From the NCBI RefSeq assembly GCF_910591885.1, contig NC_063275.1, positions 8,110,501-8,174,500 of the forward strand: 64,000 nt of DNA. The letters run 5' to 3'. The stretch comes from Bombus terrestris (Eukaryota; Arthropoda; Insecta; Hymenoptera; Apidae). The translations under genes and the position numbers were made by a program. Of this stretch, positions 13,801 to 26,200 are shown piece after piece (the first letter of the stretch is position 1; every line of letters starts with the position of its first letter). The notes beneath the pieces were generated by a model. It did no database searches and was not told the DNA's origin. It saw only the letters and a list, made by a program, of their open reading frames with translations.

Positions 13801-15649
13801 TTGAGAATACAAAATTTTGGCGATGGGTAATCTATATAGAGTGAAATCGTTTCGTGATGCACGATCGTTGTGTTCGGAGTGGAAGTGTTTCATTTAGATT
13901 TTATGATTTTATTATGTTGCGATATACGAAGGCCACGTGGGAAAATATAATAGGGCCATTCCTGTTGATATTTTTACTTTTATGTTACAACGAAGTAGCG
14001 ACTACAAGAAAATATCTTAATAGGAAATGGTTAAACAAGAGAATAACCCGATAAATCGATAAATTCGAAAATATTATTAGCAGTTTGAATATTGGTGATA
14101 GATTCAGAATGTTTTCTAAGAAATTAGTAACATTAGCATATTTATTACGTTAGCATGATTAATTAATTTTAATATTAGTCTGGATAATTTATGTTGGTAA
14201 ATATTTTTTTAATGTTTAGGAAGATGACAGGAACAAATATTTAATTCCAAAATCAAATAAAAATAGATCTGATATGGAATTGACAATGGAAATGAGTTGA
14301 CAATGTATTGAGTTTTAAAATACTGTTCGATAAAAGGAGAAAAGTTTATGATATCCACTTATGACCTTTATATGAGATGTCCGATTTCATAAAATGAAGA
14401 ATTTGTTTGCTTTCAGTAGAGTTTTCTTTTTATTAATAGAAATACATTTTATTTAAAATTGATATATTTTTTTTATAGACATACAATGCTTCTAGTACTA
14501 TTTTTGAAAAATATTTTTTCATTAGATTTTGTAAAACACTGCAAGTTTACTTGCATCCTCTTCAATGATCAAAATCATTAAAAATCATATTGTATGGTAT
14601 CTACAATGTGTAGCTTTCATCACAAGCTTGGTTTCAACGACCAAACTTATAATAGAAAATGTTTCGAATTTCGTGCTTATTGATTATATCGTTGCAAAGA
14701 AAATCCTAAATAATTTTCAATACTGTTTCAAACAAAATATATATGAAATGAAAGAACATAGATCGATATCCAATTTTACGTGAATTATAATGCATGTAAA
14801 CAATATATGTATTTCGCGATCCAGTCTGGCTAACGAATTTGTAACCAAACATTTCATATGGTAGATAGAATTTAATACAGATATTTAGGGAATTTCTATC
14901 TATATATTGTTTAATTTATAGTTTGCTGCTTTTGTACAAAGAGAAGTTATATGAAAATAAAGTGTGAATATCAATGAATAAAATAAGTGAGCACGATAAT
15001 ATTTCATGAAAGAGAAGGATAACAAAGAATGGTATCAAAGCTATTTCTTTTTTAGAGTATTGGTACTTTTTCGTGATACAAAATAGCTAACAATTTTTCT
15101 TAAAACGCGTATATATTTATATACTTTCCTTTCGTAATGAAGTTACTACATTCTTAAATTATTATCTAATTCTAATATTCTTTATATATTTATTTCTCGT
15201 TGAATTAGCATTTTTTGTATGTGATAGTATATTTGTTGTATACTATTAAGAATTTATATTAACAAACTAAATAAGAAGTAGAATACTTACAAAGGATAAT
15301 GATAATAATAAATCATTATGCAAATTAGTGCATATGGTTTATATCAGACTAAAATATTACATATAAAATACAAAATATCCAAGCTATAAATTGCAATATA
15401 CTATCTAAACTTTTTAGATACAATGTACATGAATTAGTAAGAATAAATGTATCCATTAAATAATTAATTCAATAATTAATCTTTAAATCCTTTAAATCTT
15501 TGAAATACAATTATTTTTTTCTTCAAATTTCATTTGCTTCAATAACACAGTAAAAATCGCGAATTACAAAGAAATCTTAAACTTTTTTAACAATGAAACA
15601 TTTAGTATAAATTCAGATTAAATTTATCTGTATATAATATTCGATCACA

Positions 15650-16290
15650 AAGTCGAGAAGCTCGATTTGCGAATCACGAATCGTGCGGAATAAAATCTGC
15701 ATTTCTAGCAGATACTACTCACGGAACGATGGCATTGGGGGCAGATTCTTGTAATTTCGGAAAGTTCGTACGCGTCCGGAGAACGAAGAAGCATCAATTT
15801 TGCAAAAGTAATTTTTATTTGCCGCGGTATCGTGCCATCGGCTGCTTACGTAAAAGCTTTCTTCTCCGGGCTGCTTTGTGCATATACGCGCTCGCGTAGG
15901 AGATACTGCTATGGGACGAAGACGAAAGAAAATTGTTATCGCTTCTCAACGCTACTTTCATATTAGGGTAGAAGCTTTCCGAAATTTTTGGGAGGAAGAA
16001 GGGCTCGGGTGACTACGTCGATTCAATTTGCCTAATGAACAAGCCCGGCTTAAACCGTCTCTGTCTACGGAGCACAATAAAACGTGGCTCTCATGACTCA
16101 CTCTTCGGAATCGATTTTGTACATGGTATAAAACTACTCTCTCTCCCTCTCTTTCTCTCTATCTGACAATGCGAACGCTTCGCGTGGAGTTCGCTCGGTC
16201 GCGTCGGTCATAGCGTTACGCGTGCGAGAAAGTAAGACAGTAAAGGGAACTGGTATTGAGATATTGCGTGGGAGGGGCAGTGGGTACTGC
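15650..16290. other. CpG-rich, GAGA-containing island 1 kb upstream of the helix-3 exon
   Basis: This is one of the most G+C- and CpG-rich parts of the intron. It includes a CT microsatellite (ctctctccctctctttctct, 16139-16158) that reads GAGAG on the other strand, followed by gcgtcggtcatagcgttacg (16201-16220). In insects such stretches often mark promoters bound by GAGA-type factors. No coding frame is evident. It could be an internal FoxO promoter or an intronic enhancer. Confidence 0.35.
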
Positions 16291-17114
16291 TAGGTGATCG
16301 TAAATTTCAGCGAAATTGAAATTATAAAGTTGCTGTAAAAGCGACGCGGAAAGATTTCGACGAATGATAAGTCCTTTAATTTTACCTCTTGGATTTATTA
16401 CGTTCGAACATGAGTAAGAATTTTCGAGACGTTACGCTTAAGTATTCTATCGAAGAAAGATGATCCATATAAAATTTATTTGATACATTCTATATTATAG
16501 ACGATTTACATATTGCCGTAATTCATATATAAATTATGAAGAACAGATAGATAAAAGTGAGTAATTCTCTTTTTATAAAAATAAAGTTACGAAGATAATC
16601 TTAATTTTATATTATAGTTTTATTTATGCTTTTCGTATGTAAAATATTCCAAAGTGCTCTTGTTACACACGATTCCTATTCAGTGTCACGATGTTCATAC
16701 AGAAAAAGTTATAAATAATATATTTTGTAAGACCGTTAGATTTTCCATATTTTTATTCTTAATTTCGTATACTATTGTTAGTTATTAATTGGTATATCTA
16801 GGTATTAATTCCTTTCCTCCTAGATATAATCATTAAATAAGATTATATTTACTTATAGGTAATATATACGTTTAGAAAATGCTTATGATCATCAACCAAA
16901 TAATATTTTTAACGAATTATTTAAGTATCGTGTAATTTATATTAGTACTATTTAATTACCTCTTGAAAACAAGACGTTTAAATTACTCTGTTTCAAGTAA
17001 TAGTTTCAAATTAAATCAATTTTGTATTTTAAATGAGAATTTTCCTAATTTATATATTAAATTGTTGCTATTTAGAATTTACTCTAAAACTTGCACATTT
17101 CTGTTTGTTTACAG

Positions 17115-17236
17115 AACTCCATAAGACATAATCTGTCATTACACAGCAGATTTATGCGAGTGCAGAACGAGGGTACTGGGAAGAGTTCCTGGTGGATGAT
17201 CAATCGCGACGCGAAACCAGGCAAGTCGCGTAGAAG
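17115..17236 (+). CDS. foxo: FoxO exon: second half of the forkhead domain
   Basis: This is the first coding exon in the window. It opens after a TTTACAG acceptor with codons for NSIRHNLSLHSRFMRVQNEG, the recognition helix that lies in the DNA major groove; Asn1, Arg4, His5 and Ser8 are the classic base- or backbone-contacting positions of forkhead proteins. Residues 22-36 (GKSSWWMINRDAKPG) form the wing-2 region. The exon ends at AG|gtaagt, phase 2, splitting the last Arg of an RRR run. The 5' boundary falls right after the GWK codons of the forkhead domain, the position of the long first intron in vertebrate FOXO genes. The first half of the domain was searched for upstream and not found. 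Confidence 0.95.
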
Positions 17237-20200
17237 GTAAGTCGTTGTTCATTTTGTGAATGATTCGTCGTTGTCATGGTGCACACACAGACCACGATCT
17301 TCGCTGATGTGTCACAGGGCAATAACCATGGAGACTAGCAAATTTGAGAAACGACGTGGCAGGGTGAGGAAGAAGATCGAGGCGCTAAGAAACGGGGGGT
17401 TGCAAACTGACGCAACGCCTAGCCCCAGTAACAGCGTGAATGAGGGGTTGGATCTCTTCCCGGATAGTCCTCTTCAACCTGGCAGTGGATTTCAACTTTC
17501 ACCTGATTTTCGGTATGTCTATATTTGATTTTGATTTGCATTATTTTCATTACGTTCGGAATTTTATAGTAGCTCCGTGTTTGATCGTTTTCTTCTTTTA
17601 TGCTTTAGTCTGAACTATTTGGCTAAGAATTACAATAAATTAGTTAGTTATTGTATTGAACTATTGTTTGATCTCTGAGAAACGATTGATTCTATTGTTA
17701 ATGAATTTAGACAATACCATTTATCTTTGATATTCTTTCTTTTAAAAAAATCTTTCTTCTCTTAACCCTTAAATCTTATTGTGGCATTTTGTACTACCTA
17801 GAGATCATAAATATTAGTCAAGTATAAACTATTATAACTTGGTTTTAAGTCGTACACGAATAGACTGCGGATATTTATACACTTATAGAAGTTATGTATT
17901 ATATATATTATATATTTATAAAAGTATGTATAAACGAGCTCATTACACTAATTATGCAAACATGGACAAAATATATTCAAATTATATTCAGTAGAAATTT
18001 TAATTACTCAATCAAATATATTGACTTGTTTATACATCTGCAACTTTTCTAAACAACTGGAAAATAAAAATAACGAAATACTTAATATAAAAAATGTTCA
18101 TAAGAATATGAATTTGCATAAACATTAACAATTTACGTATGATGACAGATATATATTTCGATAATCCACAACCTTAAATTGAATTCTATAACTATGATTT
18201 TGAAGTCAGATAAATTCATTATTGAGATATCTCAGAATCCTATCAGACGGTTAAGCATTCTCATCTCATTACTATAATTAAAAGACAAATAAAATTCTAT
18301 TTTGCTTTGATAGGAATGTATTTATTTGCATCATCATAATAGAATTGATGTGAAGTATTTATGTACGATAGTTTAATACTTAATTTTATTTTCACAGATT
18401 TTTTGAGATATGAAAAAATTAATACTTATTTATTATTATTATTTATCACTAATTATTTTATGTTTTACAAAAGCAGTTCAATATTATAACGGAAAAGTAA
18501 TTATACCTTTTATTATGTGGTATGAATGAAAAATGAATAGAAAATATTTATCTTAGCCAATTGGTTGTTAACCTTTCAATTGAATTTTATAACGTGAATT
18601 TTTCGAAGAATAAGATTCATTTCATAATTTATTAATATAGATGCTGCTTTGATTTTAATATTTTTATGCAAGAAATTGTAAAAAAGAATTTCATGAAACT
18701 TATCCATATTCGATATCTAAAAATATTTCATGATTATAATAACAGATTGTTGTCTTAACAATTTATCTACGTTTTACCCTATTAACAAATCAGCGATTCA
18801 TAATTAAAGAGAAACTATAAGAATTTCATAAAATTAATTATTTCAAATGTCCTTCCTTAAAATGAGGATTTATCAACGTTATATTTTAAAATTATTTTTA
18901 TAAGTGTCTGGAAATTTAATTAATAAAGTTTAAAATAAAATTTCTTATTCGAATTTAATGCGATGTTCTGATGTTTTACTAAACGAATTTTCTATTACTC
19001 CCTTAAGTATATGCTTTATTTAAAGCCCAATTTTAGAACGTTTCTTCCTTCATTTATCTTGTTCATTGTTAATCGTATTTAATTAGTCGTGCCAATCATA
19101 TTCAGTTATTATAAAATATAAAATTATAAAATCGCTGCTTTAAAGAAAAATTGTTTCTGAAGTTACCACTTTGCCATTCATTCTTTTTTTCATTTACTTA
19201 TATCGTTCAATTTAATTCAATCCAAAATTTGACATAAATACATTTGATACAAGTAGAAATAGATGGTATTCTGAGATAATTCATCTCTGAAATAATATTT
19301 TACATACATTTTACATGAAATTTTGAAGGCACCACTTTGAAGCAATATGTCATTGACTATATTTACTTGTTGTTAACTCAAGTTAAATATTTTATATTTT
19401 TATCTTAGTATTTATTTAAAATATTTAGCGTTAAGTGAGCGCAATTTTCTGGATAATAAATATTAATAAATAAATCCATTGCCGTACAACTTACGCATAT
19501 AATTATCTGTTTTTACAATGAAATAAAATTAACTTTTATAAATAAAAGACTGACGAAAAATAAGACTAGAAGAATAAGACTTACAAGAATATAAAATAAA
19601 ATAACTTAATGTTGCAAATGAAGCATCAAAAATAATCTTTTACACATTTTGATTTTACAACTTTTGATATAAAATTGCTGTTTAAATTTGATATAAAATT
19701 CCATGCAAAATTGAACACATCAATTGATTATTTGCTAATTATTATATATTCTGAAATTGATATTTAACTATTAATGATATTACTTTTATTGAAATATTAA
19801 TCAACATTAATCCAATTGAAAGGTTAATGCAACTTTATCTCTCGTGTTTACTTCAAATATTTTTATCGTTAAAATATTTATACTTAAATTAGACGTAATC
19901 GTAATGTATTATACAAAGTAAATATATTTTTTATTTTTCATTCACTATGCTTACTTTTAAAAAATATCGCGTATTATTTAGAAATTGTTTGCATTACAAA
20001 TTGCTCGATATTGAATATAATTCTTATATTTATTTTTGTATAACACATAGTTAAAAATATCAGCTGCAATGCGCGCTATTAGTAAAAAGTACAGAACCAC
20101 TATTTTATATTATGCTTTTGTACTAATCGTAAACTACACATAATGCACCACTCTTGCTTTATAAATAGTTTTGCAAAGTACATCATAGAATATGTATCGT

Positions 20201-23200
20201 ATCGTTGGATTATGTAATAAGTTCGTATTTCCGTCCGTGTTTCTTCAAAAATACGTAAAGGTTTGTTAGTTTGTTATAAAATCTATTTGATCAACGATAT
20301 GTGTATGTATCTTCTTATTTTATTATCCTTTGTTTTCAATACGATCACTTTAAATCCCAGCGTCTGTCCTTTTATTAAAAAATTTCGATATGTGTATGTG
20401 TGTTTGTGCGTGCGTACTTTTACATTCTTTAAGGAGTTATTCTAGTCTACAAATTTGAAAAAATCGAAAATTTTTTTTCATATTTTCAAAGTTTAGACAT
20501 TCAAGAATATGCTCTTAAAAGGATTTTTCAAAATTTCAATTATTTTATGAGTTACAGCCATTTTTGTCCAACCGGAACAAATGAACAGTAAACGGTAGAC
20601 TAACGGTACCTACATATGCATACCCTCATAAAATCTTTATTGTATTTTATCCCTTTTTCATGTATTTTTAATTCAATAATTCAATTGGAACGGTGTTTGG
20701 GTTCTGAAACCCAAAATAATAACGAATCGTTAAATTCGTTAATATGGACTTTTGCTCCGAAGCACATCCACGCAGGAACGCAGACAATTTAAATTTCCAC
20801 TTTCCTCGCAGCATGTATTTTCAATGAAGGCTTTATATCCATATTAAAAATCTTAAATGCCACGGGAGTCACGATTGGTCCAGAAGCTCATGCGTTCACA
20901 GTCGGGCGAGACGAAGTTCGCATCGAGCGCTCTGAACTCCGAGCTTCAGAGGCATCAAAGGAAGCCAGAACTACTCATCTCCATGAAAGAACTTCGGAGA
21001 ATGAGCAGTTTAAAGTAGAGAAAGGTTTCTTGTATAGAGCAGGAATCGCCGATTAAAAATATGTAAATATGCTGTACCATTCTATGAGTAAAATTACCGG
21101 AAACTTGTCTCAAAACTTTAAACGCGTTTTTCCCGAAACTACTTTTTCGAGTTGGCGTACACGATATCTCGAGTTCTAATGAATCGATTTATTTTAAATT
21201 TGGTGCGAATGTTCTTTATACATTCCTCTATCGCCTGAACCACGCTCAGATCAAAATTTTTAATTTTACTATTTTTAAATAATTCGGAATTGTCAAAAAA
21301 ACATGCCAAAAAGGAAACTTTTTCTTCCAACGGCCACCATTTTGTGACAAAATATTGTTTTGACTTTTTCAAGGTTCAAGCTATAGCCGCATCTATACTA
21401 AATAAGAATCCATACGGATTTTTTGCCTCAGATGACTAGAAGGGTTGAAATTATGCACGCCAGGATACCCTTTTTTTGGACCCCTTACTTTGTCATCTCA
21501 TAACTTTGTGAATTTTGAGTTATTTTTCGGTTAATTTTTAAAATATCAATAAACATATGATAAAAAAAATGGATAGTAAAAATATTTTTTGCTTCGTTTG
21601 TACAGAGCTTCAAAATCCGCCCGAAATTCATGCCTCTAGACTAGAACACTCCTTTAAAGTATTTGATGATTGCTTGTATAAAAGTACTTCAAATACTAAA
21701 ATAATTAACATAGTAATTAATAATGCACTAAATTTTCCAATAATTTTAGATACATACACACATATCGCAAAATCTAATATTTTTGCTATATCTTGAAAGA
21801 AATCTGTTTGTTGTAACAAATAATTCTTCTACTAAATATTCAGAACTTTTTCGTATTATTTACACAAACTTTGATCGTGTTTCTGATTCATGTAGCGTTT
21901 ATATAAGTTCTATAATTTCTATAAAGTATCGTAATTCGTAGATTAAAAAAAGCAACATGTAAGATATTTACGTTTATCAGTTACATCTATATATTTTCTC
22001 ATTGTTTGACTCTTAATGGATTAAATAATTTAATTATGTTATAAGGAATATAGCAAGAATAATAATACGAAGAAATATAACAGAGATACTGATACTAAAA
22101 CATAATAATAGAAATATATATAAATATTATTTGTCCTATGTTGTCCATTGCAATTGTCACAAATAATGTTTTTATTGAGTAATATTCCTCCAAACATGAC
22201 ATTGAAAAGGGAATAAACTTATTACATAATCTAATATTCGTGGCCTCTTTCACTATCTTGCGTATTAGTTTATACTTTGATATCTGCACATTTAAAATAC
22301 ATTTGAACTATTTTTTATTCGAGTCCTCGAGCTTCAAGCAATGCCTCATCCTGTGGTCGATTAAGTCCAATCCCGGCGATCCCTGGGAAACCGGAATGGA
22401 CACCAACATACACACCCTCTTATAGCCCAGAACAATTAGGTACGCACTACAATTTCATATATGTTTCTCTTTTTCTTTCGCCAGCGTTTACAGTAGCAGT
22501 ATTATTTTTTTTTCTTTTCTACTGCACTTTTAATACACGCCTAGCATGATTGAGATGTCGAAAGTTTGGTACGCGAAGCTTAGATAGCTCAGCGCTTTCT
22601 TACGAGTTAGACAGTAATTTCAGTCAATTTTGTATTTTGATTATAATCCCAGTATACTGTATCTTTTATGATTATGTGAAAGTAGAGGCTACAAGTTTTG
22701 GTTGTTCAAGGTTATTGAGTAATCGGTTTTATCACAATATTTGACAGTTGTCTATACTTTTATTACATATTTGCTTTATATAGATATATGAATACTGTAA
22801 TATATCGTTAACTGCACAAATTACACTTAATTAGTAAGAATTGTTAAAAATGCCAATTGACTCGTAAAGACATTTTTGTAAAGTTATATTAATAAACGAT
22901 TTTAGATTTGAAACAAAATTTTCAGAGATATCAAAAAACACCGTACAGTAACATTTTTAAATAATTGAATAATTTGAGAATATAGTGACGTATAGAAAGT
23001 GATGTAAAAATTTAGTATATAGTGAAAAATATCATATACAATATGGTTAATTATTATTCCATAGATACAGATCTCATACTTCACTTCGCTTTCATTGTAA
23101 ATATTAAGTAAATCGTTATACAATTCTTTATTACAATGACGAACATTTCCTTAATTTATATTGATTATAATTGTGTATATCTTAAATTAGAATTATTGAA

Positions 23201-26200
23201 GCAATGTCGGTCAACTTTTGAAATCATGTAAATTATTGTGAGTACAAATTTACACAAATATATTCGCAGATATAAATAAAACGGAAATGTGAATACCTTC
23301 CTTCATAAATACTAGAACATTTATAAATATTAGAAGAAAACAAGGTGAATTTGACAAATCATCAGAAAATAACGAAATCGCATTTATAACCTTAAGCTGC
23401 AAGAGAGTCATATGTTCGATATATCAAGAAAAATCTCAGCAATTATATAAATTCTTGCAAATGGTTCGCACAATATTTTTCACGTATTTTTATACAAACC
23501 GTTATCTTGTGCAAATATAAAATTCTAACAGTTTAATTATTTCCCTAATAATCGGAAAGAATTATCACGTCTTGCATGAGACTGCCAGTGTCCCCTTGCA
23601 CAATTCAGCTAATATTATTAGGAAAATGTTACATAACACAAATCGAACTTTTTTGTGTAACAACAACAATGTTAGTAATGATATATCAAATAGAAGTTTA
23701 CAACTAAATTTTACAAATTGCAAATCATCTAATTATCATCATCGCCTATTCGACGTAAACATAATATAACTTACAATGATTACGAAAAGTATTTGTGCAT
23801 ACACTTATTTTTTAACGAAGCGATTTTTTATCAATTTCTATATACATATATATTTCATTTCCACAATATCATATTTGTATTGTCATATGAAAACACCGTT
23901 AAATTTATTATACTTGAATCTAATTAATTATCATGTGAGTATTACAATAAATACAGTGATGTATAAATACTATTTGTAGATATTGTATAATTTATACGTT
24001 GCTAAATTACTAATATTATTCGTTGATAAATTATTGTGCAAGAGAGCCTAAATGTTTTAATATTTATGAACAGAAGTATAGATAATAGATGGTAATAGTA
24101 AAAAGAAGAAATATCTTATTAGAACCATAAATATTTACAATAGAAACTTAACAAGTTCTCAATCATAAATCTATTAAACGACGAAGAATGAACTGTTGAG
24201 AAAATAGGAGTTACATCGTTTTCAAGCCATTTTCAGATAGCCAGAAATTACCAAAACTCGAGACTTCTATTTTGATTGACATAACATTATATTCCAATAC
24301 CGCTTGCAACCAAAGCTCTGATGGTATAGCACAGCATGAAACGCACGTATAAAAGCGAGTAATAGACATACAATTAACACATATTCTTTTCATTGAACAC
24401 GACCATAGCCGGTAGCCTCGCGGAAACGATGAAACTGGAATCCTACCAAATGTACCAAACATCACCGCCCAGTCACCAGCAACAGACCGGACCGCCACCT
24501 TCCTATTACGAGACCCAATATCAGAGAAGTAATAGCCTGTCGACAGGATCGTCCTCCTTCGCTTTGCAGCCAACTCCTCAATCAGGAAATCAACAAAGAT
24601 GTCCGCTTCACGGTCTGCAACCGTGTGCCTGTCAAATGGTGAGTGAACAAAGAAGTCTGAAATGGCAAGCTGCAAGTAACATGCAGCCACTGGGAAGGAA
24701 CAAAGTGTAGTAGCAAAGCCTTTAACCCGACTCCCGTAATCCGTGAAAGGAGAAAAGACTGGATAATGCTGATTTAAAGGTTTTATCGTTGATTGTTTTG
24801 ATATGCATATCGTTCGTCGCAAATGGCATATCTAACAAAGGCAACAAACGTGGATTTTTGTCTACTTTTCGTAGTCTTTGTTTGATGACCAATTTGATAT
24901 TCTTGAATGTACTTGATTTATTTACCCAATGTTTAGAGTGGGAAATTTTAGTATATCATTTTCTAAATTTTTATATCTTTTATGCAAAATACGCATTATT
25001 ATTATATAATAATGAATAGTTATTACTATTTTCATGTATAATAATATTTAAGAATATGTTAATATAGCGTTTGAATACTTTAACTCTTTGAACATGAAAC
25101 TACAGAAAAAATTAAAAATTTCTTTTAATGAAAATTTAATATATTTTTGTTCCACTTAGATGACGGGAGATTTTTTTCGTAAAGTTTATTTCAATCTGGG
25201 AAGATTTCCAATCTATTTCTGAAAAGTAATCTCATTACTTTAATTTTGATTTCCAATTCTACAACAAGAACGAGAACATTAATACATCGAATACATTAAA
25301 TCTCCTAACTATTTAATACAATGTATTGTTTGCTTTGTAACAAAATGATAGGAATTGAATATCTACAATTAAAAAATATTAGAATTGATCTTATCTGTTA
25401 CAATTCAATTTTATAAGCATGTATCAATGCTGATTTTACACTAATTATTCATTCCTTCATACCTTTAATTAAAATCAATTTTGAAATATTTACTCCTATA
25501 CAGAAATAGATAATCTAACACATTGATGTAATTAAATGATTCAATAATGTAACAAACAAAACACGCTTTCAAATGTAAGTTTCAGGCTTTTTCTACTCTC
25601 CGAAAGACATACTTTTATTAAGCAAGATCTAACTAGTAAATTTCTCTTCGCTCACACTGTCATCAGTAATAACTTCATAAGTGCAGTTAGTGTGACGTTG
25701 AAACCTATACAAAAAAATTTATGTAATAGATTATTCTAATCTATTGGAATTAGATTTTATAAACATACATCAATACTATTATTTTCAAATGTATTATTCA
25801 GATACATTTGGTATCTTTCATTTGAAACTAATTTTACAAAGTTTGTCATTATATAAAAACAAAGAACTTCACACTCTCTCATTGTCAAATAATTCTATTT
25901 TCAACGGTTATATTCTTTTTCCTCGAAAAATATCAGAACTTGAGTCCAGTGGCTGGAATGTCGCCGTCATATCAGCAGAGTGAACCAAGTCCCACGGCAT
26001 TAGGAAGCAATCAGCAGCAAACTCTTCAGTACATGATGCAGACGCAACAGTGCCAGCAGCAACAACAACAGCAACAACAACAGCAACAACAACAGTCGCA
26101 AACAGGAGCAACGGGATCCAGTCCACCGCAAACACCCACACCATGTGGTTCAACACCGAGCACAATGATGGGACAATTGATGGGAGCTCTCAATAATTCG

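Larger units (their letters stand above)
1..17114 (+). other. Part of the long FoxO intron inside the forkhead domain; no coding exon found
   Basis: No forkhead N-terminal half (the NAWGN...SYADLI and GDSNSSAGWK codons) could be located on the + strand here, so the stretch is read as intron continuing from upstream of the window. Its open frames are short and do not resemble known proteins. Most of it is plain A+T-rich sequence. Exceptions listed separately are a MITE at 4.6 kb, a dispersed repeat at 7.3 kb and several G+C-richer islands. An unrelated nested gene or an alternative first exon is not excluded. Confidence 0.75.

Noticed and set aside
24211..24822. 203-codon minus-strand open frame
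   Set aside because: It lies opposite the FoxO exon 24409-24638; the plus-strand frame is FoxO, so this is its shadow.
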